A stretch of 64,000 bases of DNA from Allacma fusca (lineage: Eukaryota > Arthropoda > Collembola > Symphypleona > Sminthuridae): assembly GCA_947179485.1 (NCBI GenBank), contig OX359245.1:38055067-38119066 (forward strand), given 5' to 3'. Positions 49,410 to 61,551 of the stretch are shown here, piece after piece. Within the stretch, counting starts at the first letter, position 1, and each line of letters starts with the position of its first letter. A model generated the notes under the pieces. That model was not told the origin of the DNA. It saw only the letters and a program-made list of their open reading frames with translations, and searched no databases. The translations under genes were made by a program, and so were the position numbers.

Positions 49410-51429
49410 TCTCTGGTTTTGAGCTCCAAAATCAGGCAGTATTATTTTGTTGAGGTGGTGTCTGTAGATTTATGATATTGTTTTTGAACCTGTACACAGT
49501 TCGAATCTTACGTGATCTCTAAATAAACCTGAAAATATATGACGTTGAAACAAACTTGATAGTGTACGGTTATTAACGGGAAATTTTACTAAATGACTTT
49601 TGATCGCAAACGCAAAACCAAGTATATTTTTCGTTCAAACTAACGGAAAAGTAGTTTTTAATAAATCGGAATCAAAAACAGAAACGAAAAATAAGGTTAT
49701 TTTTGGTTTCTGAAACTGATGTTAACTGGTACTTCACATAACGTATTTGAAATCAGTGTCCCAGGTAATCCGAATCTAGCCAATGTATATTATTATACTT
49801 GCACATTCAGCTTATAGCTAGTCTCAATTTTACATTTCATATTTGGCTGATCTAACAAGGGTCCGGAGTTATTTCAAATTATATTTATTTGCAGATTCTC
49901 AGCCTTGGTGATTTTATTTTCCCTGACACACGTAATTAATAGATGGCGACACGAAATGCTCAACACGGTGTAAATTCTTGGTTTTTGAATGAGTCATGCA
50001 TGAATAATCTCGAATTGCTGCTAAAAATATATCCCCAAATTGAAATTGCAAAATTTTCAATGAATTTTTGTATAAATTTTTGCTAAAACAAAACATTATG
50101 TCAAAAACACAACAAAAATTGCTGTAATTACCTACATCATGTACTTGCACCTCTCAAATGTACATACATGGAAAAACATGGAAAATAGACTGTATTTTAC
50201 AGGCAATATTTATTTTTAATGTGTTATTTATGTTTAATAATCAGATTAAATTTCTAAGAAGTAAGTTCTCCGCAAAAGTTATAAAAATAATTATTTGATT
50301 TAAACAGTTATATATATAAAACTAAAGTTTAATTGCAGCACCTTTATGTAGGAGACGGATACTTAATATTAATAAATTGAAAGTACCAGATTTTAATTTT
50401 ATTATTTAATTTACCGTGCATTATATTTTTATTGTGGAATCCTCCATATGTATTTACATATCTATGTCAAAGACATTGCAATTAGTTTTTACGGACTCAT
50501 TGTCAGACTTAACCAACGATATTATACTTATCTGTCAGTGAATTAATTTAAAGGGATTAGAGCAAATATACGCAACATGTAATAATTATTCATCAGCCCA
50601 AGTCACGCAGGTTAAAAAACTTATGTTACTAAATCTCAATAAATTCAATTTGTTCACTTTAAAATGCATCTATCCTCACGCATTTTCTGAATAATCGAAT
50701 TTTATATCCGCATTTTGATCACTATAAAGTTGTTTTGTATTTATTCCAATTAGTTGCAAAAATCTCAATCTATTCAAAGGTATTCTAATAATTCATTTCT
50801 ACTTACCTGCCCATTAACTCTGGCGCATTATGTGACCCAAATGGGTAATTTACTCAAATAGCTATAAAATTCCCCCCACAAAACTTTTACGCAAAGTTCC
50901 CCGAAACGAAGAAAAAAATTAAATCGTTACAAACTAAAGCTTTCCCAATTCTGGAAGATCCCCTTGATACAGGCGCCAAATATCAGCGTATTATTCACAT
51001 TCTATTTTTGTACTTACTTGTACGTCTCCTCATCCTCAACCCCAGAAGTCTCAATGTCAACAATAATTGCAGGCTCTCATTGGAGTTTAATAGCAGAGAT
51101 GTGCATACATATGTATGTACGTACTTAATAAATTAAATATTTTGTATTCAAGTCTTTCGTAATCTCTGGCCAATCCGAGACTCACATTGTCGTCGTGCCG
51201 CTTATATGTTAGCGTTGCTTTTTATATTTCCCTGAAATAATTTTCGAAGGTCTGCGTTTGTATATGAGGCTAGGTAAGTATTAACTAACGATGCAAAAAC
51301 CTTCTGCCTATTTATTACATTATACATTTAAAAATTGAAGCTCTTCAAGCTTATGTATATATTTTCAAAGTTTTTTTTCAAATTATAGGAATTTTTGGAA
51401 ATTAAATCCGGAATTTGTATTTAACAGCA
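49410..51429. other. Spacer between the MPG copies
   Basis: Copy-1 3' UTR (AATAAA 49522-49527), a ~600-bp unique spacer to about 50180, then unit B of the duplication up to the second MPG start. No coding exon was found. Unit B has lost the SH3BGR exon. Confidence 0.6.
49522..49527 (+). terminator. Polyadenylation signal, MPG copy 1
   Basis: AATAAA 113 nt after the stop, in a segment conserved with copy 2. Confidence 0.55.
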
Positions 51430-52268
51430 ATGAAGAGAGGACTAGCAGCAACAAAAGATGGAAGCGCCTCTCCGGACTTCAAAAAGCTTCCGCGAGAGTT
51501 CTTCGACCAACCTGCAGTGAACTTGAGTAAGGCTTTGCTGGGCAAAGTCCTGGCCAGGAAATTGCCAGATGGAGAAGTCCTCCGGGGGACAATTGTCGAA
51601 ACGGAGGCTTATCCAGGAGAGTTGGACGCCGCCTCCCATTCTTACCACCGCAAGAAGACAGAACGGAACGCCGCAATGTTCATGGAACCCGGAACGGCCT
51701 ATGTGTATTTCACATACTGGATGTACCACTGCTTCAATATTTCCGCACAAGGTTCGATAAAAAAATAATTTTGTAGCAGTAACGTCTAGATGGCATTGGT
51801 TGAAGATCTAAGATTTTTTGTCCCCAAATAGAAGAAGGAGGTGCGTGTCTACTCCGGGCGGTGGAGCCACTCGAGAATTGCGCATCCATGCGGGAATTAC
51901 GGGAGCGTCCCGCTAAAAAAAAGAAGACGGAGACGGGGAGTGGAAAGAAGAGCAAGAAACCCTGGAAATTGTATGAATTGGCCAATGGACCGGGGAAACT
52001 CTGTTTGGCATTTGATATTGACCGAGGGTCTTGTGACAAGCAGGACCTGGTCACTAGTGACCTCATGTGGCTGGAGAATAGCGACAATGAGAGCTTCCAA
52101 CCGGGGAACTTCGAAGTGGAGGAGTCCAAAAGGGTAGGGATAGACTCAACTCCTCCAGAAGCTCGTAACAAACTCTGGCGATTCCTCATTGTGGACAATT
52201 TGGCCGTCAGTACGGCGAAGCCCAATCAGATTCTGAAACGGCTGGAGCAGATGAAGTCAGATGTGTGA
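51430..52268 (+). CDS. MPG: Alkyladenine DNA glycosylase MPG/AAG, copy 2
   Basis: Two exons (51430-51751, 51832-52268; phase 1, 80-bp intron) give 252 residues, very similar to copy 1. The catalytic region reads IVETEAYPGELDAASHSYH: Glu59, Tyr61 and His70 have the spacing of human Glu125, Tyr127 and His136, so the core catalytic set looks intact. LLRAVEPLE and the NIS segment are also kept. One oddity is TYWMYHC where copy 1 and human have YGMY. A bulky Trp thus follows the Tyr that corresponds to the DNA-intercalating Tyr162. The start is chosen as for copy 1. AATAAA occurs at 52376-52381. It acts in base-excision repair of alkylated and deaminated purines. Confidence 0.92.
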
Positions 52269-52375
52269 TCTCTGGTTTTGAGCTCCAAACTCAGGCAGTA
52301 TTATTTTGTTGAGATGGTTTCTGTAAAATAATTGTATTTGAACCTGTATACAGTTCCCATCTTACGTGATCTTTA

Positions 52376-52381
52376 AATAAA
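52376..52381 (+). terminator. Polyadenylation signal, MPG copy 2
   Basis: AATAAA 108 nt after the stop, in the same context as in copy 1. Confidence 0.55.
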
Positions 52382-52929
52382 CCTTGAAAACATATGATAT
52401 TGAAACACTTGATAGTGTACGGTTTGCACTGTCTTTGGTTTATTTGGACCGTATATCGACAGCTGCTAACAAATGTTATCCATATCAATTTCAGGCTATA
52501 CGTAAGGATGATAAAATGTTTTAGGGAACATTCACGAAAAATGTAATAAAAAACACTGGGATGTAGGTATCTCGTAGACCTAAACGTTTTCAACGAAAAA
52601 AGGAGAGTATAGCACTGGGGATTCTATGGGACAGGTTGTAGGGGGGCGAATAAGGTACAGTATTGGTTAATGGGTGTGCAAAAATTCAATGTATTTGAAG
52701 AATAACGAGTTTCCAGTTTATACATGAAAGGACCGGGTATGATTGGGATGGTAGGATTGTATTTTGATCCGATAAAATAGTTGGCAACCGTCAAATGTAC
52801 GATAAATGTCACTGTGGACCGTCTGATTCGATTCTGAACATTTTGAGGTTGTGATGACATACTGTAGTCGCTGTTCCCTTGAGTGGTACCTTGATCAGCG
52901 AAAAGGAGTTCCTCCCAAGAATGTTGTAG

Positions 52930-52970
<41 letters not shown>
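52930..52970. repeat. Compound microsatellite (TA)n(GA)n
   Basis: About eleven TA units followed directly by nine GA units. Confidence 0.95.
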
Positions 52971-54178
52971 TATTATAGTAAATAATGTAACAATAAACTG
53001 TGAAACCCGAGTGTACCAGAGTTTCTCAAAATATAGGAAATTGATAATTGGTTACTTTTGAAAGCTCTCATGCTTAGAATAAGCATTTTCTTGGCAACTT
53101 AATTGCATGGCTTGCATGACAACTTCCACGAACCTGATTAATATTAATACGCAGAAAACTCGATTATTTCAAAAATGTTACTTTGAAAAAGATCGTGCGC
53201 AGGAAGGAGCAGTTTTACCTTCGACACTCATTGTCAGAAGGAACAAACCTGGAACATGTCCATCACCAGGTGGAAGCGTTTCCACGTGTGTTTTCGATCC
53301 GAAGAAAAACCGCTTGTCCGATAAGCAATGTTGCGGCTCGGAAAAATGTTCCTCAGAAGGATGCGGTAATGTGTTCACATTCCTATAATTACATGTGCAT
53401 ATCATTTCGGATGAAATATGGTATAATTATGAATGAAATACATTGTCGTACGTTGCAAACAACGCTATTTTTGCAAACTAACCGAAGCTTTAATCATTTC
53501 TGATATTCTGACCGAGCGAAATAGCAGGCTCTCCTCATGATTAAAGGAAATGTATGGAGCATTTTCAATAAAGCGTTGAAATTTTTCGAAAAACATGCGT
53601 ACGGGTATGGGGACTACCCGGGTACAGAAGTGTACGTGTAAATACCCGGGTACTCTGAATTTTAGACAATAAAGTTGGTAATTACATGTTACATGTAAGG
53701 GCATGGGTACGCACTCACAATCAGTGACAATCGGGTAGTACCCAAAAGATACGGGTATATCCGTAACCGTGCATGCTGTATCCGAGTATGTTTGGGTCCA
53801 AGGATAGCTTCATTGGGAGAGCAAAATGAAGATTTCCTTTTGTTTTTATTTTATTGAAGATGTTTGCGCTGTACTGACGAGTCCCAAATAGGACGAAACA
53901 CCGGTGTCTGCAGCTAACAAGGTTTCTGGTCTTAAGTATCAACTGTTAGTGGTCGCCAGAATTAAGCCTTTTGTGGAAACAGTTTGTTTCTATCATGGTA
54001 TCACGTAATCCAGTTTTAAATTATTAAAATGAAGATTATTTTAAGACGTATTATGAGATAAGTTCGGAATAAATATACATTTTTTTAGCTTCAAACCAGA
54101 TTTGTTTCTTATCGCTACAAGTAATTACCCAGGGTGCCAAGAAAATGCTTAGGCATTTTGAACATTTTCATGCATTTT

Positions 54179-54207
54179 CAGGCATAATTTTAGCAAAATT
54201 ATGCCTG
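54179..54207. repeat. Perfect palindrome, 13-bp stem and 3-nt loop
   Basis: CAGGCATAATTTT, AGC, AAAATTATGCCTG. It lies about 50 bp inside a CAGGGTGCCAAG sequence that may be the end of a degraded hAT-like element. Confidence 0.8.
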
Positions 54208-54413
54208 AATTCCTTTTCCTACTTTCCTTTCTAACGTTATTCAAAAACGTTATTAACGGAGCAAATCACCGAATGGTCTTTGATTATACATACACTCAAC
54301 ATGTACTGCCCAATCAACATGTACTATTTCTACTCGGAGCGTTATATTATACAAAAATCGGCATGTTCTTTTTCGACTTGATTACGCTCTCTCTTTACGT
54401 GATAGGAGCTATT

Positions 54414-55210
54414 GTATGTATGTATGTATTTGAGGGGACCCAAGTCTATCCATTGTGGATTTCCTTAGGAGGCGCTCAAGCCTTAAGGCTTATTGCACTC
54501 GCCCAGTTACTTGCATTGCTTAATATACGGACTTGCATTTCGCATGGTCACACATATATTGTGTGGCATGCTTTGATTTGCATACTGTCCGATTTACCTT
54601 ATCTTACCGCTCCTCTTGCAGGTCGGAGCTGCCCTTGCATAATCTATGCAAAGATTTCAGGTTTGCTGGTGATCTGATGGTGTCGTATATATACGTCCCA
54701 TTGTCAGTCACCAGCATTCCTAATTCTTGAGATTACCAAACCACATGAGCTCCAACGTAAGGTCTTTACCCCCGGTCCAATGTTCCAAGAACGGCAGAGG
54801 CAGAGTCATGCAGATCTGCACGAGCTTACATACCAGCCCTATCCAGAGTCAGGAAAGGAAGGCAACTACTTTGCATAGGTATGCCGCAACCTGCATGCAC
54901 GTTTTGCGTCCCCGGATGCTGGTACACGCTCAACGTACATACAGCCACAGCACACTACACAAATGGTATGTAGTTAGTGCAAACCTTACCTGTGCAGTTC
55001 CCGACTCCGGATTTAGCCCTTGGATCCCGGGTCAGTGAGGATCCTCCGGCACAGGTACGGGCACTCAACTCGGCAGTCCGCAGTCACTGTCCATAGAGGA
55101 CCAGAGGGCTTTGGGACTAACGAATGTTATGCGTCCCCCGAACTGTAGGTTGGAGAGATAAGAGAGCCACTGACAGCCACTACCTCTCTCTCCGGCTCCT
55201 ACGAGCGAAC
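54414..55210 (-). mobile_element. Retroposon (SINE or truncated LINE) with 14-bp TSD
   Basis: TGATAGGAGCTATT occurs at 54400-54413 and again at 55211-55224, directly flanking a 797-bp GC-richer insert. On the minus strand the insert ends in (ATAC)4, like the simple-repeat tails of some non-LTR retroposons. No reverse-transcriptase frame was seen, so it is either non-autonomous or a 5'-truncated LINE 3' end. Confidence 0.65.
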
Positions 55211-56236
55211 TGATAGGAGCTATTAGTTTAATCATCCATTTTTACTCCCCAAAAACTAAAATAGCAAGTTCTGGCCCTTGGCTGTTAGCAACTTCAATGG
55301 GGATTTATCTGAATATAACATCGCCTTCCGAGTCTTCGTCAAGCGAAACATTGTGACCAAGTCAAGGAAAAATATTGTTATTATTACAACTTTTTAAAGC
55401 TTCACATGTCTGGTTCTTCAGCTATATTTCCTGAATACTCGCAATATGCTCTAACCACGGACAGTGCTCGGACTGGGTAAAGAAACCGCCTACCTGTGCC
55501 CGATTATCGGGTACGACGAAATGATGCACATGTAGATACCCGTAACCAAGTGCCCGGGTAAATTATTTAAGTACCCGTACCTATACTAAAAACCCTGCAC
55601 TAAAATGGGGTAACTGAACCTACAATGTACCCAAAACCTGTACTCGTACCCGGGTATGGATCAGACACTGGAGAGTTGGCCGATTGAAAATGCCCGATAT
55701 TTGCCAGCCCCGTTGAAAATGCCCTCGTTGTCCATTTTTTGCCCAGGATTCTGGGCATTTTCCTAGCCATTATGACTATCCTATTTCAATTTGTTAAAAT
55801 CATGTAAGGTCATTTATGGTTTAGTTTTAGTAAACACTGAAGAAATTCAATAAGTTTTGGACACAATTATAAATGGCGGACAACAGTGTTCATAGGCATG
55901 TTCATGTACTTATATTAATGAGAAAATATATGAGTCAAAATTAAAGAGAATGATTTGCAAGAGAAAAAATCTATTCGTAAAGTCAAAAAAATATAATAAA
56001 GGACATAAAAAAGTTGTTAAATCAAATATAAAGGATAGATTAAGAATATAAATGGGCGCTAAAAATATTAACTATGAGCAGACCAATAAAAATACACAAA
56101 TATATATTTGTCTGCTAATATAAACTAACAGCAGACCAATAATAATACACAAATCTTATTTGTCTGCAAATAAACATAAACAAAATAAAAATATTAATCA
56201 AGCCAAATTAATTGCAATTTATGAATAATAAGACAA

Positions 56237-56242
56237 TTTATT
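56237..56242 (-). terminator. Candidate polyadenylation signal of GSTCD
   Basis: TTTATT on the plus strand reads AATAAA on the gene's strand, about 130 nt beyond the stop. Confidence 0.45.
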
Positions 56243-56370
56243 TCATTATCCATTGGAGTCTGCGGGTAAACACGAACTCAGGGATATACATACGGAATAT
56301 AGATATAAATAAGGAGGAAAGAAAAGCCTGCGATTAAATGTGAGAAATGGTAAGTAGGGGAAATCTTAAG

Positions 56371-58760
56371 CTATGGTGGTAGTGCTACACCAACTAAAAT
56401 ATGATTTTTCGGGGAACAACTTGAGGGTTGCATTCTCCTGAGAAAAACGCCGTAGTTATTTTCCTGTGCATGTAAACACCTGTCCGTATCAATCATCCTC
56501 ATACAGAATTTCCCCTGTTGGGTTTTCTCATTGGCCTCATCATGAGTCTGATCAGCAGCATGACCAAGAACGAAGTAATGTTTCAGGGAAAAAAGGTCAC
56601 CACTGGTGTTCACAGCGCTGAGGAAATTAGAGCTCCTAGGGTAATGAAGTATATGATTGCTTTGAATAGCTCCATAACAGCATGGGCAGCATACAAATGA
56701 GGCTCTCATCTGAACACATTTCGCAAGAACCAGATCCGTCGCCGTTCCGCAAGCATGAAGAGCTACTCCAATCTCAAAGTGACCAGTAAAATAATCCAAA
56801 TTACACTGGAAGAAAGAAATATTTGGAAGGCTCAAGACTTTCACACGGTTCTCAGCTCGCCGCAAAGATTCTTCCTTATTCTCCACCAACACAACTTCAC
56901 ACTGTGGCAAAATGTAGGCCAAGAGGATTCCTGTAACAACCAAAAATTCCTATAATTACACCACATTAACTGAAACTATACTATCAGCTAAGTTATTCTT
57001 CGCTCCGCAACCAACTACTACGTCAGTTATCATAATTTACAAGTAAGAAGTAAACATTGTTACCAGGGCATATTATTTACTAACGCGAACCTTGATTTCA
57101 CTACGGAAGGCAATAATACGAAATTAACTGGGAACCATAAAGTCTTGCAAAAGTACAATATATAGGGAACATTTTTGTAAGAATACAGTAATTTACCTAA
57201 ATGGCCTCCACCCGAGCAGAAGTCGACAATTGTGACCTTCTTTCCTGTCGAGCTAAACTTAGCCTCATAGTTGTCATGAAAGACTTTCAACACCATTAGT
57301 GCCAGATTTGAAAGTTGTTGTGACTTCTTCTCTATCCTACTTACTGGCAATTGACCACCCTCAGGATGAACAAGATGAGGCAGAGAGTCCCAGTCGAAAG
57401 GTGGGATTTTGTCTTCATTAAAATTAAATGCTTGAATCCCTCGCGAAGATAAAAATGTGAGTGCTCCCTCAATATCATCCTGTTTCGTAAAGAGTCTCAA
57501 TTTTGCTTTATATCTCAAAGGGTCACTTTTGTACAGACTTTCCTGTGGGATTTCCGAGATGTGTACATCCATTTCGCTCAGCATTGTTTGTACCTTCTCG
57601 GAGGAAAGTCCTTTTTCAAAAGTGGCTGATGGTAGTGATGGCAAAAGACCACGAACTCGCTCGTGCCAGCCAAGCACCGTAGGCAAATATTTTTTGAACA
57701 TTTCCTGGCCCAGAGCATGTACTGCTATATCAACACAGGGGAATAGGAGTAAATCCGCAAGAGTGAAATCAGGTCCCTCAGCAAAATCATGAGAAATTTG
57801 TCCGGGATGAGGCTGCTCCTCCTTCTCTTGTACTTGTCCATTCATCCGGATTTTTCCTGGCTCGTCATGATGAGCCTGATGATTACGACTCTGATTATTT
57901 CCTCCTGCATGCTGCCTACCTCCGTCAGTCTTTTGAATTCTCTTGCGGAAATTGTGAATGCGAACGGGTCGAGTCAAGTGGTACTCAAGCCGGAGCAAGT
58001 CTTTAGGGAGTTCAAACAGTCCTACTGGTCGTAGGGATGGTGATAGCGGTATTCCTCCATCGACCAAACAAGCACTCGGTGCAGGAGCACTAACAAGACG
58101 GAGGAGTTGGGTCTCCAATACATGGACCGTCTGTATCATATCCACTTCACAGAATTTGGTCCAGATCGAAGACTCGGCGCAAGCTTGAAGACAGCCCCGT
58201 TGATATCCAAGAAGTTGATCCAGTATCTCAACATTCTTGACTTTAGTACTAGCCATCGACTCATTTTCACACATACCATTCCGTCTACAGGCAAACTTCA
58301 GGAGAAATCTTAACACTGCGCTCAAACCTGCTATGTGCATGTTTTTCTCCACCAGGTGAACAGAAGGCTTCTTACAACCTGATATTTCCATGTTATTTGC
58401 ACCATCAACTGCTTCCCCATTGCTAACTCGGAATTCTTTTGTTTCGGAGTAGTTAATTATGGCAGTAACTTCCTGGAAAAATACTTCGCTCTCATACACC
58501 ATAACTGTATTGGATACTTTATTTTCTGAGTCGACACACTCATTAGTACAACTACGAGGAACAAGCAGACCTTTAATTGTGAACAATGGGTACAACTCGT
58601 ACACACCTAATAGAAACAGTACAATCATATTTTCTACATTCAGGTGGATTTGAGGCTTATCCAATGCTACTATTTCCACAAATAATACTGGTTTTTCCGT
58701 AATAGCATTAAAATACTCCATCATTTCCTTTTCTAACTGCTTCTTGCCAATTTTACCCAT
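56371..58760 (-). CDS. GSTCD: GSTCD: GST C-terminal and methyltransferase-like domain protein
   Basis: Two exons (58760-57197, 56930-56371; phase 1) give 707 residues; human GSTCD has ~633. The N-terminal half holds the GST C-terminal-like helical domain, with DFTLADLLLFPCVDIAVHALG. The C-terminal third is a Rossmann methyltransferase-like domain. Its SAM motif VDFCSGGGHLG (about 512-522) spans the intron, and AYILPQCEVVLVENKEESL (acidic loop), ALHACGTATD, RASFVCCPCCYG and SCSPKNHILVGV follow. This double-Cys CPCCYG and HACG set is shared with human GSTCD and related tRNA-methyltransferase-like proteins. A low-complexity His/Gln/Asn-rich insert precedes the GST motif and accounts for part of the extra length. 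The biochemical activity of the family is not established. JTB lies 457 bp upstream on the same strand. Confidence 0.95.
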
Positions 58761-59217
58761 TATGATCGATTACAATTTCAACAATATAACCTACAGTAAA
58801 ATCAATTTCTTCGGTGTTTCTTTATCTGTATGGATATATTTTATGTAATACAAGAATATAAACTTGAAAAGGAACCGCTTTAATATGCAGAGTGCTAGAG
58901 TCAACGGCAACTATATTCACACAGAGCTACTGCCTTGAATTATTATAGGTTCGAGTAATCTCAAGTTGAAGGCATTTGCACGGAGTAGGCGTTAGTACAA
59001 AATTAATTCTATTATTGAGAAGGTATAGAAATATGTATACAGCATTCGCGCAGTGTTGAAAAAGATTAACACCGAGAATCGGCACTTGTGTAGGGCTGTT
59101 TTCACAAAGAATTAAACATGGTGTTCCAGTCTGCTTCTAAGAAGCTGAATCACATTTGTAGATTACAGTCACAACCTTCTTAGGAAGTAATGATTTCTGG
59201 AGACCAAAATGTACTTG
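58761..59217. other. Short spacer between JTB and GSTCD
   Basis: JTB 3' UTR and the GSTCD promoter share 457 bp. Both genes run leftward. No further gene is visible. Confidence 0.6.
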
Positions 59218-61551
59218 CTAGTAACCGGCTGCCAGATTCTGCTCAATTTGTTTTGCCGCGATTCTTTCCAATTGACTAGTCCGAAATTTCACGAATCCGT
59301 AAGACAGGATAGTCATTAGTAGCATGAGACTCTCAAACACCAGGAAGCGTTTCTTTTCAGCATCGGGAACTCTTGAACAGCTAAAAGACAAGTTAAATAT
59401 CCACGTTGTTGTAAATAAATTGTAACAATAGCAAATTGCATAAAACTCGAAAACTCTACTTGACATCCGTATCATAATTACCCAAAACATCGCTGCTATT
59501 TATCCCTAAACAAAAATTTAAAGAGGCGTAGGATTAGAATTCACAACTGCATGCAGCGGCTTAACACAATACACTAAAACGCAGTAAAACTGCAATAAAC
59601 TAATAGATAATGCTTTTACTGTTAGCAGTAAAACTTTTGATAATATTATTCCTGGTTTCTGATTATTCCTTTCTTGAGGTTCAGATTTTTAAACATAACC
59701 AGACGAAAATCATTTAAAAGTAACTGAAAAGATGATTGTGGACTGACAAACCATTATTATTTTTGTCAGTACGATTTCCTATCATCATCATAATATGTAT
59801 AGGGGTCTGTACAAAGTGAAGCAACGACGACATTGCACCATGTCGGAATTAGCACATTGAGTACCTATTTTCTTGTAGAGACTAGGCAAGGGGTCTGCGG
59901 AAAAATACTGAAAAAATTCCTCCATGAGTACCCCTAGCCAGGAGGACTTGTAAAGTCAGACAGTGCACCCCCCTATATCTCTGGTGTTTGAGGTCCGAAT
60001 CACGTGAAATTTTGTTTATAGGGTCTTTACAAGATTTTAGTAATGTCCATTCCCGCGAACTTTCATAAAACCGAAAAATCGGGATTTTCGGTTTTTTTCG
60101 GATAATTGCATATTAATGGAAATGGACATGTTTCAAATACTCCCAGCGCCTCATGTGTCAATTTTCAGATCGATTTTCCATTCACAAAAAAAGTAGTACC
60201 ATTAAAATGTACTAGGTACACAACTTTCCCCGGAATTTAATTAGTTCCAGCATTTAAACCATCTGAAAATTGACATATGAGGCGCTGGGAGTATTTGAAA
60301 CAGACCCAGCGTATGAAATTCTTCTGTTCTTAAATCCCCGGTACACCTCTCTGAAGAACTTTCTAATCTTTTTCATCTAGCATTTCCATTTAAGTACACC
60401 CATTAAAAATTGAGAAAAACTAACATACCGAAATGCATACACATTCGATACTTAATTTTTGTGTGCCTAGTGCTGTGATACAGCGGGGACTACCCACATA
60501 TACGTTACAAAAATCTACGAGTCATCCCAGGATCAATACCCTATAGCACACAAAACAACAATAATAGATAAATAAAAACGGAAAAAATATTGATCAATTT
60601 CCTTTCGCTGACAGCCTGACCCCAATAAAAATGTTAGTCATGCGAGAAAATTAAAATCTTCAAATAAATTCACTCAAAAGAATTTACTCCTACCTACGAG
60701 TAACCAGTCCAGAAACACTGCACCGAACGATGTCTTTCAAACCAGTCTCAATACACGCAGGCGGCGACTTGCTGTTGATTTCAAAATCTAAAACACAAAA
60801 AAAAACACTTACATATGATTCCAAAACACAAATATATACTAGCACACTACAAATTCAATCAAACACTTGAATATACCACCAAATCATAATGTTGACAAAC
60901 ATAGTTGTTACCAGAGCAAGCCCTGCAGGATTGCTCCACAGTATAAGATTCCTTTAACCAACACAGATTTGGACTGTCTTGACGAGACTGGGATGCCTGG
61001 GCGCTAGCCGGACACGGATGTATATTTCCCTCAGCAAGACTGTCTACATCCACATGATCTTTAATGACCGGTTTGGGAGAAGACGTTGGTTTATGCTCCT
61101 CCTGTGTTGTGAGCGCTTCTTCGAAGATCTGTAACAGAATCGTCAGCCTATAAAATAATGGAAGGGAAGTCAGTGACAATTCTTTATGAAAATCCATCTT
61201 GACAAAAATAATTATTTCCTCTTTTAACAGACGCCAGAGCACAACTGAAAAAAATATGAAATTCGGCTCAATCTGCGTCTCTCTCTCCAAACACACATCA
61301 TCACGACAGAGTAAGCAAACAACTTGACATCATTAATCTCAAATAAGTATCGATCTTAAACGACGACATTATGTTCAGGGAATTAACCCGAGGAAATGAA
61401 ATAGGAGAAACTGTTACTTACTCCTTTCCAACATTTAAAATACAACATTAATATGTACTTTCAATCATTTCACAATCACTTACAATCCCAAAAGAATGAT
61501 GGCAAGGATCATGCGTTTTTTTGTACAAAATTGTCGACAATTCTCTAACAT
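59218..61551 (-). CDS. JTB: JTB: jumping translocation breakpoint protein, small type I membrane protein
   Basis: Four exons (61551-61484, 61147-60912, 60787-60694, 59380-59218; phases 2, 1, 2) give 186 residues; human JTB has 146. Residues 1-38 include a signal peptide core (RMILAIILLGLLTILL). An acidic/Ser-Pro linker follows, then the Cys-rich extracellular domain: NLCWLKESYTVEQSCRACS, then PPACIETGLKDIVRC, matching the human CW-EC-PC-EC-TG-TC order. SCSRVPDAEKKRF leads into one membrane span (FESLMLLMTILSYGFV) and a basic cytosolic tail, SQLERIAAKQIEQ. The first exon is inferred from a good GTAAGT donor, matching phase and signal-peptide character, and is the least certain part. JTB has been linked to cytokinesis and mitochondria in mammals. 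Confidence 0.88.
60130..60301. repeat. 41-bp inverted repeat (hairpin) in a JTB intron
   Basis: Arms 60130-60170 and 60261-60301 are complementary with one mismatch, around a 90-nt centre. It is either a small foldback element or an intron-encoded hairpin RNA. No protein is encoded. Confidence 0.9.

Larger units (their letters stand above)
45740..49555 (+). repeat. Segmental duplication, unit A
   Basis: Runs from the second SH3BGR intron through its last exon and the first MPG gene. Collinear matches to unit B include TAAATTTCT...GTTCTC.GCAAAAGT, AAAGTTTAATTG.AGCACC, ACGGACTCATTGTCAG and the whole MPG gene. Unit A is the longer one and keeps the SH3BGR exon. Confidence 0.75.
50180..52435 (+). 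repeat. Segmental duplication, unit B
   Basis: Collinear with unit A from an SH3BGR-intron-like start (TTTTACA.GCAATATTT) to beyond the MPG 3' UTR (TTGATAGTGTACGGTT). It lacks the counterparts of about 45860-46595 and 46740-47590. Confidence 0.75.
52269..56370. other. Transposon-derived and intergenic DNA
   Basis: Between MPG copy 2 and GSTCD. It contains a microsatellite, CCCGGGTA-rich clusters (about 53597-53780 and 55496-55665), a short palindrome and a retroposon flanked by a 14-bp duplication (listed separately). A 158-residue open frame at 54201-54677 crosses the retroposon border and is not credible. GSTCD 3' UTR is at the right end. Confidence 0.55.

Noticed and set aside
49490..49520. 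tRNA B-box-like GTTCGAATC
   Set aside because: No A-box or cloverleaf around it. It is in the MPG copy-1 3' UTR and is not conserved in copy 2.
54201..54677. A 158-residue hydrophobic frame on the plus strand
   Set aside because: It runs across the left border of a retroposon with a clear target duplication, so the two halves have different origins.
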